The notes: generated from the letters alone by a model not told the origin. Shown: positions 24,022-32,095, counted from the first letter of the stretch. The stretch is DNA of 64,000 nt from Pseudescherichia sp032055545 (GCA_032055545.1 DAMBQR010000008.1:30451-94450), one strand, 5' to 3'. Numbers and translations: made by a program.

Positions 24022-25527
24022 TCAGAATTTATGTAGGGTTCTTTCGACGGCCTTTTGCCACTCCCGCCAGCGCTTTTGTAAACGGCCATGACGCTCCATG
24101 TTGGGGCGAAACTCGCTATGCGGATAAAGGTACTGTTTCAGCTCATCGAGTGAGAGTTGCCCCACGGCCTTGCGCGCTAACAGTGCAGCCCCGATAGCAG
24201 ACAGTTCGGGTACGTCGCTGCGCATGACCGGGCAACCCAGCAGGTCTGACTGATACTGCATCAGCCAGTCATTTTTGGTTGGGCCACCGTCCACCATCAA
24301 CGCCGTCAGCGTAAAATCGTTGTGCTGCCGCATGGCGGTCACCACGTCGGCGATCTGGTAGGTAATGGCCTCCAGCGCGGCCCGGATCAGGTGCGCCCGT
24401 TTTACGCCACGGCTCAGGCCGCAGATCACCCCGCGGGCATTTTCATCCCACCAGGGCGCACCGAGTCCCGTCAGCGCCGGAACAAAATAGACGCCCAGCG
24501 TTGACTCAACCGACGCCGGGAGTGAGTTCAGCTCAGCGGCCAGCTCGGCTTCGGGAAGCTCACTCAGGCCCGTGCTGTCAGCCATCCACGCCACACCGTC
24601 ACCGGTATGGGGGATGTTCCCCTCAAGGCCATAGATCAGCTGGTCACCGTCATGCCAGGCAATCGTGGTTGCCAGAGAGTGAATGTTGCACTGCGCAGAG
24701 GTGACCGGAGCCATAACAGACGAGCCCGTGCCGTAGGTCGCCTTGACGCAACCCGCCTCCCCTAACGCGTGACCGAACAGCGCGGCGTGCGAATCGCCTA
24801 CCATCGACATGATCGGAATGCCGTCGGGAATGCCCGCCACGTTTTTGGTGTAGCCGAAAAGGCCGCTGGAGGGCTTGATCTCCGGCAGCGCGGCCGCCGG
24901 GATCTGGAAGATATCCAGCATCTCCGGGCTCCAGCGTCCGCTCTGCAGATCCAGAAGCTGAGTACGGGCGGCGTTAGAGTTGTCGCAGTAGAAACTTTCG
25001 CCTGCGGTCAGGTTCCAGAGCAGCCAGCTGTCGATGGTGCCGAGGCAGATCTCCCCGTTTGCCGCCAGTGCCTGGCCGTTTGGCGTCGATTCGATTAGCC
25101 AGCGCATTTTGGAGCCTGAGAAGAGCGGCGCGACCGGTAGACCGGTAACGGCTTTAATGGTCGGCTCTTTATTATCGCGACGCAGCGCATCGCAAAAATC
25201 CGCCGTGCGCGAGCATTGCCAGCTGATCGCCGCATGCAGCGGCATGCCGTTGCAGCGATACCAGCCTATGGTTGTCTCGCGCTGGTTGCTAATGGCCAGC
25301 GCCGCGACATTTTCAGCGCCTACCGCGTTAATCGCCTGCGAGATCACCTTAACCGAGGCCTCAATCAGCGCCGCGCCTGACTGCTCGACCCACCCCTCTC
25401 GGGGCGTCTGAATAGAGAGGGGTTGATTGAATTTAACGATAACTTTGCCTGACTCATCTAAGGCGACGGCCTTCGCATTCGTCGTACCCTCATCAAGGGC
25501 AATGATAATGTTTTGGTGTGAAGACAT
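24022..25527 (-). CDS. FGGY-family carbohydrate kinase, glycerol-kinase-like
   Basis: 501-aa FGGY kinase. The N-terminal ATPase-fold motif ALDEGTTNAKAVALD (residues about 10-24), NQRETTIGW near 83, the WQCSRTA region near 103 and TYGTGSSVMAP near 265 place it close to glycerol/erythritol kinases rather than xylulokinases; the signature GGPTKNDWLMQYQSDLLGCP is near 410. The expected substrate is a short or branched ketose or polyol, phosphorylated to feed the transketolase pair across the control region. First gene of the minus operon; a TGAATATATATTCA palindrome ends 29 bp upstream of its ATG. Confidence 0.82.
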   Translation of the reverse strand: MSSHQNIIIALDEGTTNAKAVALDESGKVIVKFNQPLSIQTPREGWVEQSGAALIEASVKVISQAINAVGAENVAALAISNQRETTIGWYRCNGMPLHAAISWQCSRTADFCDALRRDNKEPTIKAVTGLPVAPLFSGSKMRWLIESTPNGQALAANGEICLGTIDSWLLWNLTAGESFYCDNSNAARTQLLDLQSGRWSPEMLDIFQIPAAALPEIKPSSGLFGYTKNVAGIPDGIPIMSMVGDSHAALFGHALGEAGCVKATYGTGSSVMAPVTSAQCNIHSLATTIAWHDGDQLIYGLEGNIPHTGDGVAWMADSTGLSELPEAELAAELNSLPASVESTLGVYFVPALTGLGAPWWDENARGVICGLSRGVKRAHLIRAALEAITYQIADVVTAMRQHNDFTLTALMVDGGPTKNDWLMQYQSDLLGCPVMRSDVPELSAIGAALLARKAVGQLSLDELKQYLYPHSEFRPNMERHGRLQKRWREWQKAVERTLHKF

Positions 25528-25555
25528 AGGTTTCTCCGGAGAAGCGAACCTTCTA

Positions 25556-25569
25556 TGAATATATATTCA
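25556..25569. promoter_or_regulatory. Palindromic operator 1, TGAATATATATTCA
   Basis: Perfect 14-bp palindrome ending 29 bp upstream of the kinase ATG, i.e. between its promoter and start or over its promoter. It is the same sequence as operator 3. It fits the ArgR half-site pattern TGAATWWWWATTCA, but a dedicated unlinked repressor is also possible. Confidence 0.75.
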
Positions 25570-25586
25570 GCACTGATTATTTATTT

Positions 25587-25622
25587 TGTAGACGATAGCG
25601 GGGATTGCTATCGGCTTCTACA
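25587..25622. repeat. Long inverted repeat in the kinase leader region
   Basis: TGTAGA-CGATAGC and GCTATCG-(3-nt bulge)-TCTACA surround a 7-nt loop, giving a 13-bp interrupted stem. It lies 60-95 bp upstream of the kinase ATG. There is no T-run, so it is not an ordinary terminator; it may be a leader hairpin or a second regulator site. Confidence 0.6.
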
Positions 25623-25634
25623 GGCAAAAGTGAC

Positions 25635-25656
25635 AAATGCGTATGGCATCACAATT
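25635..25656. promoter_or_regulatory. CRP-like site
   Basis: AAATGCGTATGGCATCACAA fits the pattern TGTGA-N6-TCACA with a perfect right half and a 3-of-5 left half. Catabolite control would be expected for a sugar island, but the match is only partial. Confidence 0.35.
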
Positions 25657-25701
25657 CAATCAATCACGCTGGACAGATCAACAGCAGGGGTTGTAGTATT
25701 A

Positions 25702-25733
25702 TGAATATAAAGTCACGTGTGAATATATATTCT
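25702..25733. promoter_or_regulatory. Palindromic operator 2 with an adjacent weak copy
   Basis: TGAATATATATTCT at 25720-25733 differs from the perfect palindrome at one base. A weaker copy TGAATATAAAGTCA starts 18 bp upstream at 25702. The pair abuts the candidate -10 TATACT at 25736, which suggests repression of the plus operon. Confidence 0.65.
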
Positions 25734-25826
25734 AATATACTACAGAAGATGTATCATAGAGCACTATTCACTCACGGTCAGGGAAACCTGGAGCAACGGC
25801 CAGGGATCCATTTTTTTGAACCCGCC

Positions 25827-25840
25827 TGAATATATATTCA
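25827..25840. promoter_or_regulatory. Palindromic operator 3, TGAATATATATTCA
   Basis: Perfect palindrome, extended to 16 bp by flanking C and G, ending 28 bp before the ATG of the transketolase N-subunit gene. Its distance to that gene mirrors operator 1 and the kinase gene. Confidence 0.75.
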
Positions 25841-25868
25841 GAGCCGCATAATAATTCGGAGGAGTTCG

Positions 25869-26723
25869 ATGAACCCGTTCTTACTTTCTGTACCCGAACT
25901 TGAAAACAAAGCCCGCGCCGTGCGCCGCCACATCATCTCCCTGAATGCCAACAGCCCAGCTGGCGGCCATACCGGGGCCGATCTCTCTCAGGTAGAGCTG
26001 TTAACCGCGCTCTATTTTCGCGTACTCGACTGCGCTGTTGACCGCCAGGACGACGAAGAGCGTGATATCTACATCCAGTCCAAAGGTCATGCCGTGGGCT
26101 GCTACTACTGTGTTCTCGCTGAAGCGGGCTATTTCCCGGTGGAGTGGCTCTCAACCTATCAGCACGCTAACTCTCACCTGCCGGGACACCCGGTTAAGCA
26201 GAAAACCCCGGGCATTGAGCTGAATACCGGCGCGTTGGGCCATGGTTTCCCGGTGGCCGTCGGCCTGGCGCTGGCCGCCAAACGCAACAACAGCAAACGC
26301 CGCATCTTCCTGATCACCGGCGATGGTGAGCTGGCAGAAGGCAGTAACTGGGAAGCCGCCATGGTTGCTGCCCACTACAAGCTGGATAACCTGGTCATTA
26401 TTAATGACAAAAACGGCCTGCAGCTGGCCGGGGCCACCAAAGACATTATGTGCACCGATCCGCTGGACGAAAAATGGCGCGCCTTCGGCATGGAGGTGAC
26501 CGAGTGCCAGGGTAACGATATGGCCTCCGTGGTCAACGCGCTGGAGAATCTGCCCCAGACCGGAAAACCTAACGTCATCATCGCCCACACCACCAAGGGC
26601 GCAGGCGTCTCCTTTATCGCTGGCAAACCGGAATGGCACCATCGCGTACCGAAGGGCGATGAAATCGGGCTGGCAATGAACGAACTGAACGATCTGATCG
26701 AAGAGGGTATGAAAAGTGAGTAA
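25869..26723 (+). CDS. Transketolase-like N-terminal subunit (TPP-binding)
   Basis: 284-aa split transketolase corresponding to the N-terminal TPP-binding half. The TPP/metal motif GDGELAEGSNWEAAM starts near residue 155 and NDKNGLQLAG follows about 27 residues later; HTGADLSQVELLTALYF is near residue 34. Together with the C-subunit it transfers a ketol group between a ketose phosphate and an aldose phosphate. Split transketolases in sugar islands often act on unusual ketose phosphates, for example the apulose-4-phosphate transketolase of D-apiose catabolism. GGAGGAG ribosome binding site. First gene of the plus operon. Confidence 0.85.
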   Translation: MNPFLLSVPELENKARAVRRHIISLNANSPAGGHTGADLSQVELLTALYFRVLDCAVDRQDDEERDIYIQSKGHAVGCYYCVLAEAGYFPVEWLSTYQHANSHLPGHPVKQKTPGIELNTGALGHGFPVAVGLALAAKRNNSKRRIFLITGDGELAEGSNWEAAMVAAHYKLDNLVIINDKNGLQLAGATKDIMCTDPLDEKWRAFGMEVTECQGNDMASVVNALENLPQTGKPNVIIAHTTKGAGVSFIAGKPEWHHRVPKGDEIGLAMNELNDLIEEGMKSE

Positions 26724-27657
26724 TTCAGAACATCTTGCAAACGTGATGGTTGAAGCTTTCATTAATGCGGTTGAGAGAGGCGTTGACCTGGTTCCCGTCG
26801 TGGCCGATTCGACGTCAACCGCCAAGATCTCGCCCTTCATGAAGCAGTTTCCGGATCGGATCGTCAACGTTGGCATCGCCGAGCAGACCCTGGTCGGTGC
26901 CGCAGCCGGGCTGGCGCTGGGCGGAAAAATCGCTGTAACCTGTAACGCCGCGCCGTTTCTTGTCTCACGCGCTAACGAGCAGGTTAAGGTCGATATCTGC
27001 TACAACAACACCAACGTGAAGCTGTTTGGTCTCAACGCCGGGGCCAGCTATGGCCCACTGGCCAGTACCCACCACTCGATTGATGATATCTCCGTGATGC
27101 GCGGCTTTGGCAACATCCAGATCTTTGCCCCCTCGTCGCCCCTGGAGTGCCGCCAGATTATTGAGTATGCCCTGGAGCACGTTGGCCCGGTCTATATCCG
27201 TATGGACGGTAAAGCGTTACCTGAACTGCATGATGAAAGTTACACCTTTGTCCCCGGTGCGGTAGATGTTCTGAGCGAAGGCGATGAGATCGCGCTGGTC
27301 GCCATGGGCTCCACTGTTCATGAAGCCGTTGACGCTGCCGCTCAGCTGGCTGAGCAGGGCATTTCAGCGAAGGTGGTTAACGTTCCTTCTATTCGCCCCC
27401 TGGATCGCGACGCGCTGTTCGCCGCTTTGCAGGGAGTTAAACATATTATCAGCGTCGAAGAGCATAACGTGAACGGGGGTGTAGGCAGCATCGTCGCGGA
27501 AGTGCTGGCTGAAAACGGCCACGCCGCGGTGCTTAAACGCCTGGGGATCCCTGACGGCGAATACGCTATTGCTGCCGATCGCAAAGATATGCGGGCATAC
27601 CATGGCTTTGATGTGGCAGGGATCGTTAATCAGACCCTGGCCCTTATGAATAAATAG
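26716..27657 (+). CDS. Transketolase-like C-terminal subunit
   Basis: 313-aa partner covering the pyrimidine-binding and C-terminal domains. The catalytic Glu lies in NVGIAEQTLVGAAAGLAL near residue 56; ASYGPLASTHHSIDD near residue 110 carries histidines for the substrate phosphate/hydroxyl contacts; the C-terminal domain begins near residue 185. A GTG start overlaps the end of the N-subunit gene by 8 bp, as expected for a heteromeric enzyme with coupled translation. Confidence 0.85.
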   Translation: MSNSEHLANVMVEAFINAVERGVDLVPVVADSTSTAKISPFMKQFPDRIVNVGIAEQTLVGAAAGLALGGKIAVTCNAAPFLVSRANEQVKVDICYNNTNVKLFGLNAGASYGPLASTHHSIDDISVMRGFGNIQIFAPSSPLECRQIIEYALEHVGPVYIRMDGKALPELHDESYTFVPGAVDVLSEGDEIALVAMGSTVHEAVDAAAQLAEQGISAKVVNVPSIRPLDRDALFAALQGVKHIISVEEHNVNGGVGSIVAEVLAENGHAAVLKRLGIPDGEYAIAADRKDMRAYHGFDVAGIVNQTLALMNK

Positions 27658-27720
27658 TTAATAAATAGCATTACCCCTACACCTGTCGAACCACTACATA
27701 ACACTTAGAGAGAACATCTT

Positions 27721-28656
27721 ATGAAAGCGAAATTACTGTTTTTAGGTGTGGCAGCAGCCTGTGCATTTTCAGCCAATGCGTTTGCCGTTGAAAAGGGCAC
27801 CATCATGATTATGGTCAACTCGCTGGATAACCCCTACTACGCCGCAGAGGCAAAGGGTGCCGATCTGAAAGCGAAAGAGCTGGGCTACAGCACCAGCGTG
27901 CTGTCGCACGGCGAAGATGTTAAAAAGCAGAGCGAGCTTATCGACGCTGCTATCGGTAAAAAAGTTCAGGGCATTATTCTCGATAACGCTGACTCAACCG
28001 CGAGCGTGGCCGCTATTCAAAAAGCCAAAGACGCGGGCATTCCCGTGGTGTTAATCAACCGTGAAATTCCGGTTGATAACATCGCCCTCGAACAGATCAC
28101 CCATAACAACTTCCAGGCTGGCTCTGACGTAGCTAACGTCTTTGTCGAAAAAATGGGAGAGGAAGGCAAGTATGCCGAGCTGACCTGTAACCTGGCCGAC
28201 AATAACTGTGTTACCCGCTCTAAATCCTTCCACCAGGTGCTGGATCAATATCCGGATATGCAGAGCGTTGCGCGTCAGGATGCCAAAGGTACGCTGATCG
28301 ACGGCAAGCGCATTATGGACAGCATCCTGCAGGCGCACCCGGATGTGAAAGGGGTCATTTGCGGCAACGGTCCCGTCGCGCTGGGCGCTATTGCCGCGCT
28401 GAAATCTGCGGGCCGTGACGACGTAATTGTCGTCGGCATCGACGGCAGCAACGACGAGCGCGAAGCCGTCAAAGCTGGCACCCTCAAAGCCACGGTGATG
28501 CTGCAGGCCCAGGCGATTGCTGCCCAGGGCGTGACCGATCTCGATAACTTTATCCAAAAAGGGACCAAGCCTGAGAAACAGCGCGTCATGTTCCGCGGCA
28601 TTCTGATCACCCCTGACAACGCCTCAGGAGTTCAAGACTTCAATTTCAAATCCTGA
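27721..28656 (+). CDS. Periplasmic sugar-binding protein of an ABC transporter
   Basis: 311-aa ribose-type (Peripla_BP_4) binding protein. A signal peptide is clear: MKAKLLFLGVAAACAFSANA with cleavage after AFA near residue 22. Landmarks are NSLDNPYYAAEAKGA near residue 33, ILDNADSTAS near 85, INREIP near 113, and GIDGSNDEREAVKAG near 240. Two cysteines in TCNLADNNC near residue 155 could form a disulphide. It delivers an unidentified sugar or polyol to the permease encoded downstream. The gap to the transketolase gene is 63 bp with its own ribosome binding site. Confidence 0.88.
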   Translation: MKAKLLFLGVAAACAFSANAFAVEKGTIMIMVNSLDNPYYAAEAKGADLKAKELGYSTSVLSHGEDVKKQSELIDAAIGKKVQGIILDNADSTASVAAIQKAKDAGIPVVLINREIPVDNIALEQITHNNFQAGSDVANVFVEKMGEEGKYAELTCNLADNNCVTRSKSFHQVLDQYPDMQSVARQDAKGTLIDGKRIMDSILQAHPDVKGVICGNGPVALGAIAALKSAGRDDVIVVGIDGSNDEREAVKAGTLKATVMLQAQAIAAQGVTDLDNFIQKGTKPEKQRVMFRGILITPDNASGVQDFNFKS

Positions 28657-28701
28657 TGACCCGTTGCCGCGCCCGCTTCGGCGGGCGCAAAGGAGTAAAG
28701 A

Positions 28702-29313
28702 ATGCACAGAAAACTCGCGCTGGCATTGATCGTTTTAGCGCTTGGCGGTTGCCGTATCGTATCGCAGAAAGAGCTGGCCGATCTCAAAAATCCCCCCAAC
28801 CCACAAATGGCCAATGTTCAGCAAACCTGGCAGCAAAAGATTGTACCGCAGTATGTGCGTGAGGCTAAACCTGTCGCTGAATTGCTTAAAACGTTACAGG
28901 CCGAGAAGAGCTTTGATGAGGCCTGTAGTAAAGATGGCTACCGCAGCCAGAGCGAAAACCCCTGCGTCTTTAACGTGCGTATTACCGGCGAAGTGATCAA
29001 GCTGAATACTAAATCCCGCAGCGGGAAGATGACGGTACGCGATGAGCAGGGCGAAGAGATCGTGGTGCAGATGGGACCCATTATTCGCGGCACGAGCCTG
29101 CGGGATGGATATAAAGGTGCTAGCTACCAGGACTTTAACGATCAGGTGCTGTATGGCGATTACGGTAAGGCTATTAACCAACAGGCGTCAGAGATGATGG
29201 TTAACTTCAAGCCCGCCGTCGGGGATAAGGTCACGATTTCCGGGGTATTTGCCGCCTGGGATATTCCGCAAACCATCCCGGACGTGACGGCTGCACACAT
29301 TGCACGGCAGTGA
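28702..29313 (+). CDS. DUF2291-family lipoprotein linked to the sugar ABC transporter
   Basis: 203-aa protein with a lipobox LALGGC (Cys17), so it is probably an outer- or inner-membrane lipoprotein facing the periplasm. The body (residues about 30-200) matches the DUF2291 family: a CVFNVRITGEVIKLNT strand-rich section, GPIIRGTSLRDG near 130 and VTISGVFAAWDIP near 178. Such genes accompany ribose-type ABC systems; I recall one (eryH) in rhizobial erythritol loci. Its exact role, perhaps docking or a periplasmic accessory of the binding protein, is unknown. It sits between the binding-protein and ATPase genes. Confidence 0.8.
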   Translation: MHRKLALALIVLALGGCRIVSQKELADLKNPPNPQMANVQQTWQQKIVPQYVREAKPVAELLKTLQAEKSFDEACSKDGYRSQSENPCVFNVRITGEVIKLNTKSRSGKMTVRDEQGEEIVVQMGPIIRGTSLRDGYKGASYQDFNDQVLYGDYGKAINQQASEMMVNFKPAVGDKVTISGVFAAWDIPQTIPDVTAAHIARQ

Positions 29314-29323
29314 GGAGAGGGTT

Positions 29324-30853
29324 ATGAACGAGCAACAGACCCAGCAGGATGAGGTGATTATTGAGACTCGCGACCTCTCTCGTGTTTATCCTGGCGTAGT
29401 CGCGCTCGATAGCGTTAATTACCGCGTCTACCGCAACCAGGTCAACGTGCTGATTGGCGAGAACGGCGCGGGTAAATCAACGATGATGAAAATGCTGGCC
29501 GGGGTTGAGACGCCCTCCTCCGGCGAGATCCTTCTGGATGGGCAGAAGGTCACGCTCGGCTCCACTCACCAGGCGGAAAAGCATGGCATCAGCATTATTT
29601 TCCAGGAGCTGAACCTCTTCCCCAATATGAACGTGATGGACAACATCTTTATTGGCAATGAGTTTTTCCAGCGCGGCGTGATCAACGAAAAATACCAGTA
29701 CGAGCTGGCTAAGTCGCTACTGGAGCGGCTGGAGCTGAACGTCGATCCCTATGCGCCACTAGGCGAGCTGGGGATCGGCCATCAGCAGCTGGTTGAGATC
29801 GCCCGCGCGCTCTCCAAGGATACCCGGGTGCTGATCATGGACGAGCCTACCAGCGCCCTAAGCCAGTCGGAAGTGCGGGTGCTGTTTAACGTGATCGCCC
29901 AGCTTAAGCGCCGCGGCGTCACCATTATCTACATCTCCCACCGGCTGGAGGAGCTGATGGAGATTGGCGATCACATTACCATCTTCCGCGATGGCCGCTT
30001 TATCAGCGAACGTCCCGTCCAGCAGGCCAGCGTGCCCTGGATCATCGAGCAGATGGTCGGTGACAAGAAAAAGCACTTTGACTACAGCCCCGCCGCGCAT
30101 GGCGAGACCATCCTCAAGGTGAATGGCCTGACCGCGCTGCACCAGAACGGCGGGTATAAATTGAACGACGTCTCCTTTGACCTGCGCAAAGGGGAAGTCA
30201 TCGGCATCTATGGCCTGCTCGGCGCGGGACGTACAGAGCTGTTTAAAGGCCTGGTAGGGATGATGGGCTGCCAGTCGGGCACCATCAATCTTGATGGTGA
30301 AAGCCTGGACAAGCGATCTTTCCAGCAGAGGCTGAAGCGCGGCATCACCCTGGTGCCAGAGGATCGCCAGGGCGAAGGCGTGGTGCAGCTTATGTCGATC
30401 AAAAGCAACATGACGCTGACCGACCTGAGCCTGCTGGGCTTTCGTCGCGCCCTGCGCCTGCTCAGTCCGGTTAAAGAGGAGCAGCAGGTTAACCACATGG
30501 TCGAGCAGCTGGCAATTAAGGCCGGCGACACGGAGCTGCCCATTACCTCGCTCAGCGGCGGCAATCAGCAAAAGGTGGTGCTGGGTAAGGCACTGATGAC
30601 CGGGCCTAAAGTGGTCCTGCTGGATGAGCCGACGCGCGGCATCGACGTTGGCGCGAAAACCGATGTGTATCACCTGATTGGCAAAATGGCGCATCAGGGG
30701 CTGGCCGTTATGTTCTCCTCCTCCGAGCTGGATGAGGTCATGGCGCTGGCTGACCGGGTTCTGGTTATGGCCGATGGCCGTATCACCGCAGATTTGCCGC
30801 GATCTTCCGTGACGCGGGAAAAATTAATCAGCGCTTCTACACCGCAAGACTGA
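29324..30853 (+). CDS. Sugar ABC transporter ATP-binding protein (two ATPase domains)
   Basis: 509-aa RbsA/MglA-type fused ATPase. Domain 1 (about 10-245) has Walker A GENGAGKST, signature-like GIGHQQLVEIARAL and Walker B VLIMDEPTSAL. Domain 2 (about 255-500) has a degenerate Walker A GLLGAGRTEL, signature LSGGNQQKVVLGKAL and VVLLDEPTRGID. I start at the ATG 29324, which follows GAGGAGAGGG, rather than the in-frame ATG at 29300 that lies inside the previous gene. It energises the permease encoded 18 bp downstream. Confidence 0.93.
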   Translation: MNEQQTQQDEVIIETRDLSRVYPGVVALDSVNYRVYRNQVNVLIGENGAGKSTMMKMLAGVETPSSGEILLDGQKVTLGSTHQAEKHGISIIFQELNLFPNMNVMDNIFIGNEFFQRGVINEKYQYELAKSLLERLELNVDPYAPLGELGIGHQQLVEIARALSKDTRVLIMDEPTSALSQSEVRVLFNVIAQLKRRGVTIIYISHRLEELMEIGDHITIFRDGRFISERPVQQASVPWIIEQMVGDKKKHFDYSPAAHGETILKVNGLTALHQNGGYKLNDVSFDLRKGEVIGIYGLLGAGRTELFKGLVGMMGCQSGTINLDGESLDKRSFQQRLKRGITLVPEDRQGEGVVQLMSIKSNMTLTDLSLLGFRRALRLLSPVKEEQQVNHMVEQLAIKAGDTELPITSLSGGNQQKVVLGKALMTGPKVVLLDEPTRGIDVGAKTDVYHLIGKMAHQGLAVMFSSSELDEVMALADRVLVMADGRITADLPRSSVTREKLISASTPQD

Positions 30854-30871
30854 TGTCTGCTGGAGAGAGAA

Positions 30872-31921
30872 ATGAACAAAAAGTATATGATCTACATGTA
30901 TTTGCTCAAAGCGCGCACCTTCATCGCCCTGCTGATCGTCATGGGCTTCTTCAGCGTGATGGTGCCCAACTTCCTGACCATGTCGAACCTGCTGATCATG
31001 ACCCAGCACGTTGCTATAACCGGCCTGCTGGCGATTGGTATGACGCTGGTGATCCTCACCGGCGGTATCGACCTCTCCGTCGGTGCGGTGGCGGGCATGT
31101 GCGGTATGGTTGCCGGGGCGCTGTTAACCAACGGCCTGCCAATCTGGGGCGAGCAGATTATCTTCTTTAACGTGCCGGAAGTGATCCTGCTGGTTGCCGG
31201 TTTTGGCATTCTGTTGGGCCTGATCAACGGGGCGGTGATCACCCGTCTGGGGGTTGCGCCCTTTATCTGTACCCTCGGCATGATGTACGTTGCCCGCGGC
31301 GCGGCACTGCTGTTTAACGACGGCAGCACCTATGCCAACCTCGTGGGGATGCCTGAGCTAGGCAATACCGGTTTTGCGATTTTAGGCTCCGGTACCATCC
31401 TCGGCATCTATATCCCTATCTGGTTGATGGTGAGCTTCCTGCTGCTGGGCCTCTATATGACCCGTAAGACCCCGCTGGGCCGCTATATTTATGCCATCGG
31501 CGGGAATGAATCCGCCGCGCGGCTGGCGGGCGTGCCTATTATCAAGGTTAAAGTCTTTGTCTACGCCTTCTCGGGCCTGTGCGCGGCGCTGGTGGGTCTG
31601 ATTGTGGCATCCCAGCTGCAAACCTCTCACCCCATGACCGGGAATATGTTTGAGATGGATGCTATCGGCGCAACCGTGCTGGGCGGAACCGCGCTGGCAG
31701 GCGGACGTGGCCGCGTCTCCGGCTCGATCATTGGTGCATTCGTCATCGTCTTCCTCGCCGACGGGATGGTAATGATGGGGGTCAGCGATTTCTGGCAGAT
31801 GGTGATCAAGGGCCTGGTGATTGTCACTGCGGTGGTTATCGATCAGTTCCAGCAGCGCCTGCAAAGCAAGGTGGTACTGCTGCGCCGTCACGAGAAAAAA
31901 TTGCAGGCTGAGGCAACGTAA
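30872..31921 (+). CDS. Sugar ABC transporter permease
   Basis: 349-aa BPD_transp_2 (RbsC-type) inner-membrane permease with about nine hydrophobic segments. The family motifs LTGGIDLSVGAVAGMCG near residue 63, YAIGGNESAARLAGVP near residue 207, and the coupling region ATVLGGTALAGGRG near residue 267 are present. A basic tail (LRRHEKKLQ) follows the last span. Last gene of the plus operon; a bidirectional terminator lies behind the BIME downstream. Confidence 0.93.
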   Translation: MNKKYMIYMYLLKARTFIALLIVMGFFSVMVPNFLTMSNLLIMTQHVAITGLLAIGMTLVILTGGIDLSVGAVAGMCGMVAGALLTNGLPIWGEQIIFFNVPEVILLVAGFGILLGLINGAVITRLGVAPFICTLGMMYVARGAALLFNDGSTYANLVGMPELGNTGFAILGSGTILGIYIPIWLMVSFLLLGLYMTRKTPLGRYIYAIGGNESAARLAGVPIIKVKVFVYAFSGLCAALVGLIVASQLQTSHPMTGNMFEMDAIGATVLGGTALAGGRGRVSGSIIGAFVIVFLADGMVMMGVSDFWQMVIKGLVIVTAVVIDQFQQRLQSKVVLLRRHEKKLQAEAT

Positions 31922-31933
31922 TACCACGTGTTT

Positions 31934-32095
31934 TGTAGGCCCGGTAAGCGCAGTACCACCGGGCGTTAATATGCTGACATTGGCATGCCGGGCGGCACTG
32001 CGTTTGCCCGGCCTACGGCGGGCACGGTGCCCTATGTAGGCCCGGTAAGCGCAGCGCCACCGGGCGCGTTTGCCCGGCCTATAGTGGGCATAGTG
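31934..32095. repeat. BIME cluster at the glnS-side border of the island
   Basis: Several REP-type palindromes (TGTAGGCCCGGTAAGCGCAG twice, and GCCGGGCGGCACTGCGTTTG). The 46-bp segment 31985-32030 is the reverse complement, with one mismatch, of 22163-22208 in the tandem array on the other side of the island. Confidence 0.85.

Larger units (their letters stand above)
25528..25868. promoter_or_regulatory. Control region of the two divergent island operons
   Basis: This 341-bp stretch holds no convincing gene. It contains three copies of a 14-bp palindrome, a fourth weak copy, a long inverted repeat and a CRP-like site, each listed separately. A -10-like TATACT at 25736-25741 touches the central palindrome and could serve the transketolase operon, with a leader of about 120 nt. 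A 74-codon ORF crossing the region (25605-25829) has no ribosome binding site and overlaps the operators, so I do not accept it. Confidence 0.7.

Noticed and set aside
25605..25829. 74-codon plus-strand ORF in the island control region
   Set aside because: No ribosome binding site, no recognisable domain, and it runs across operators and the candidate promoter.
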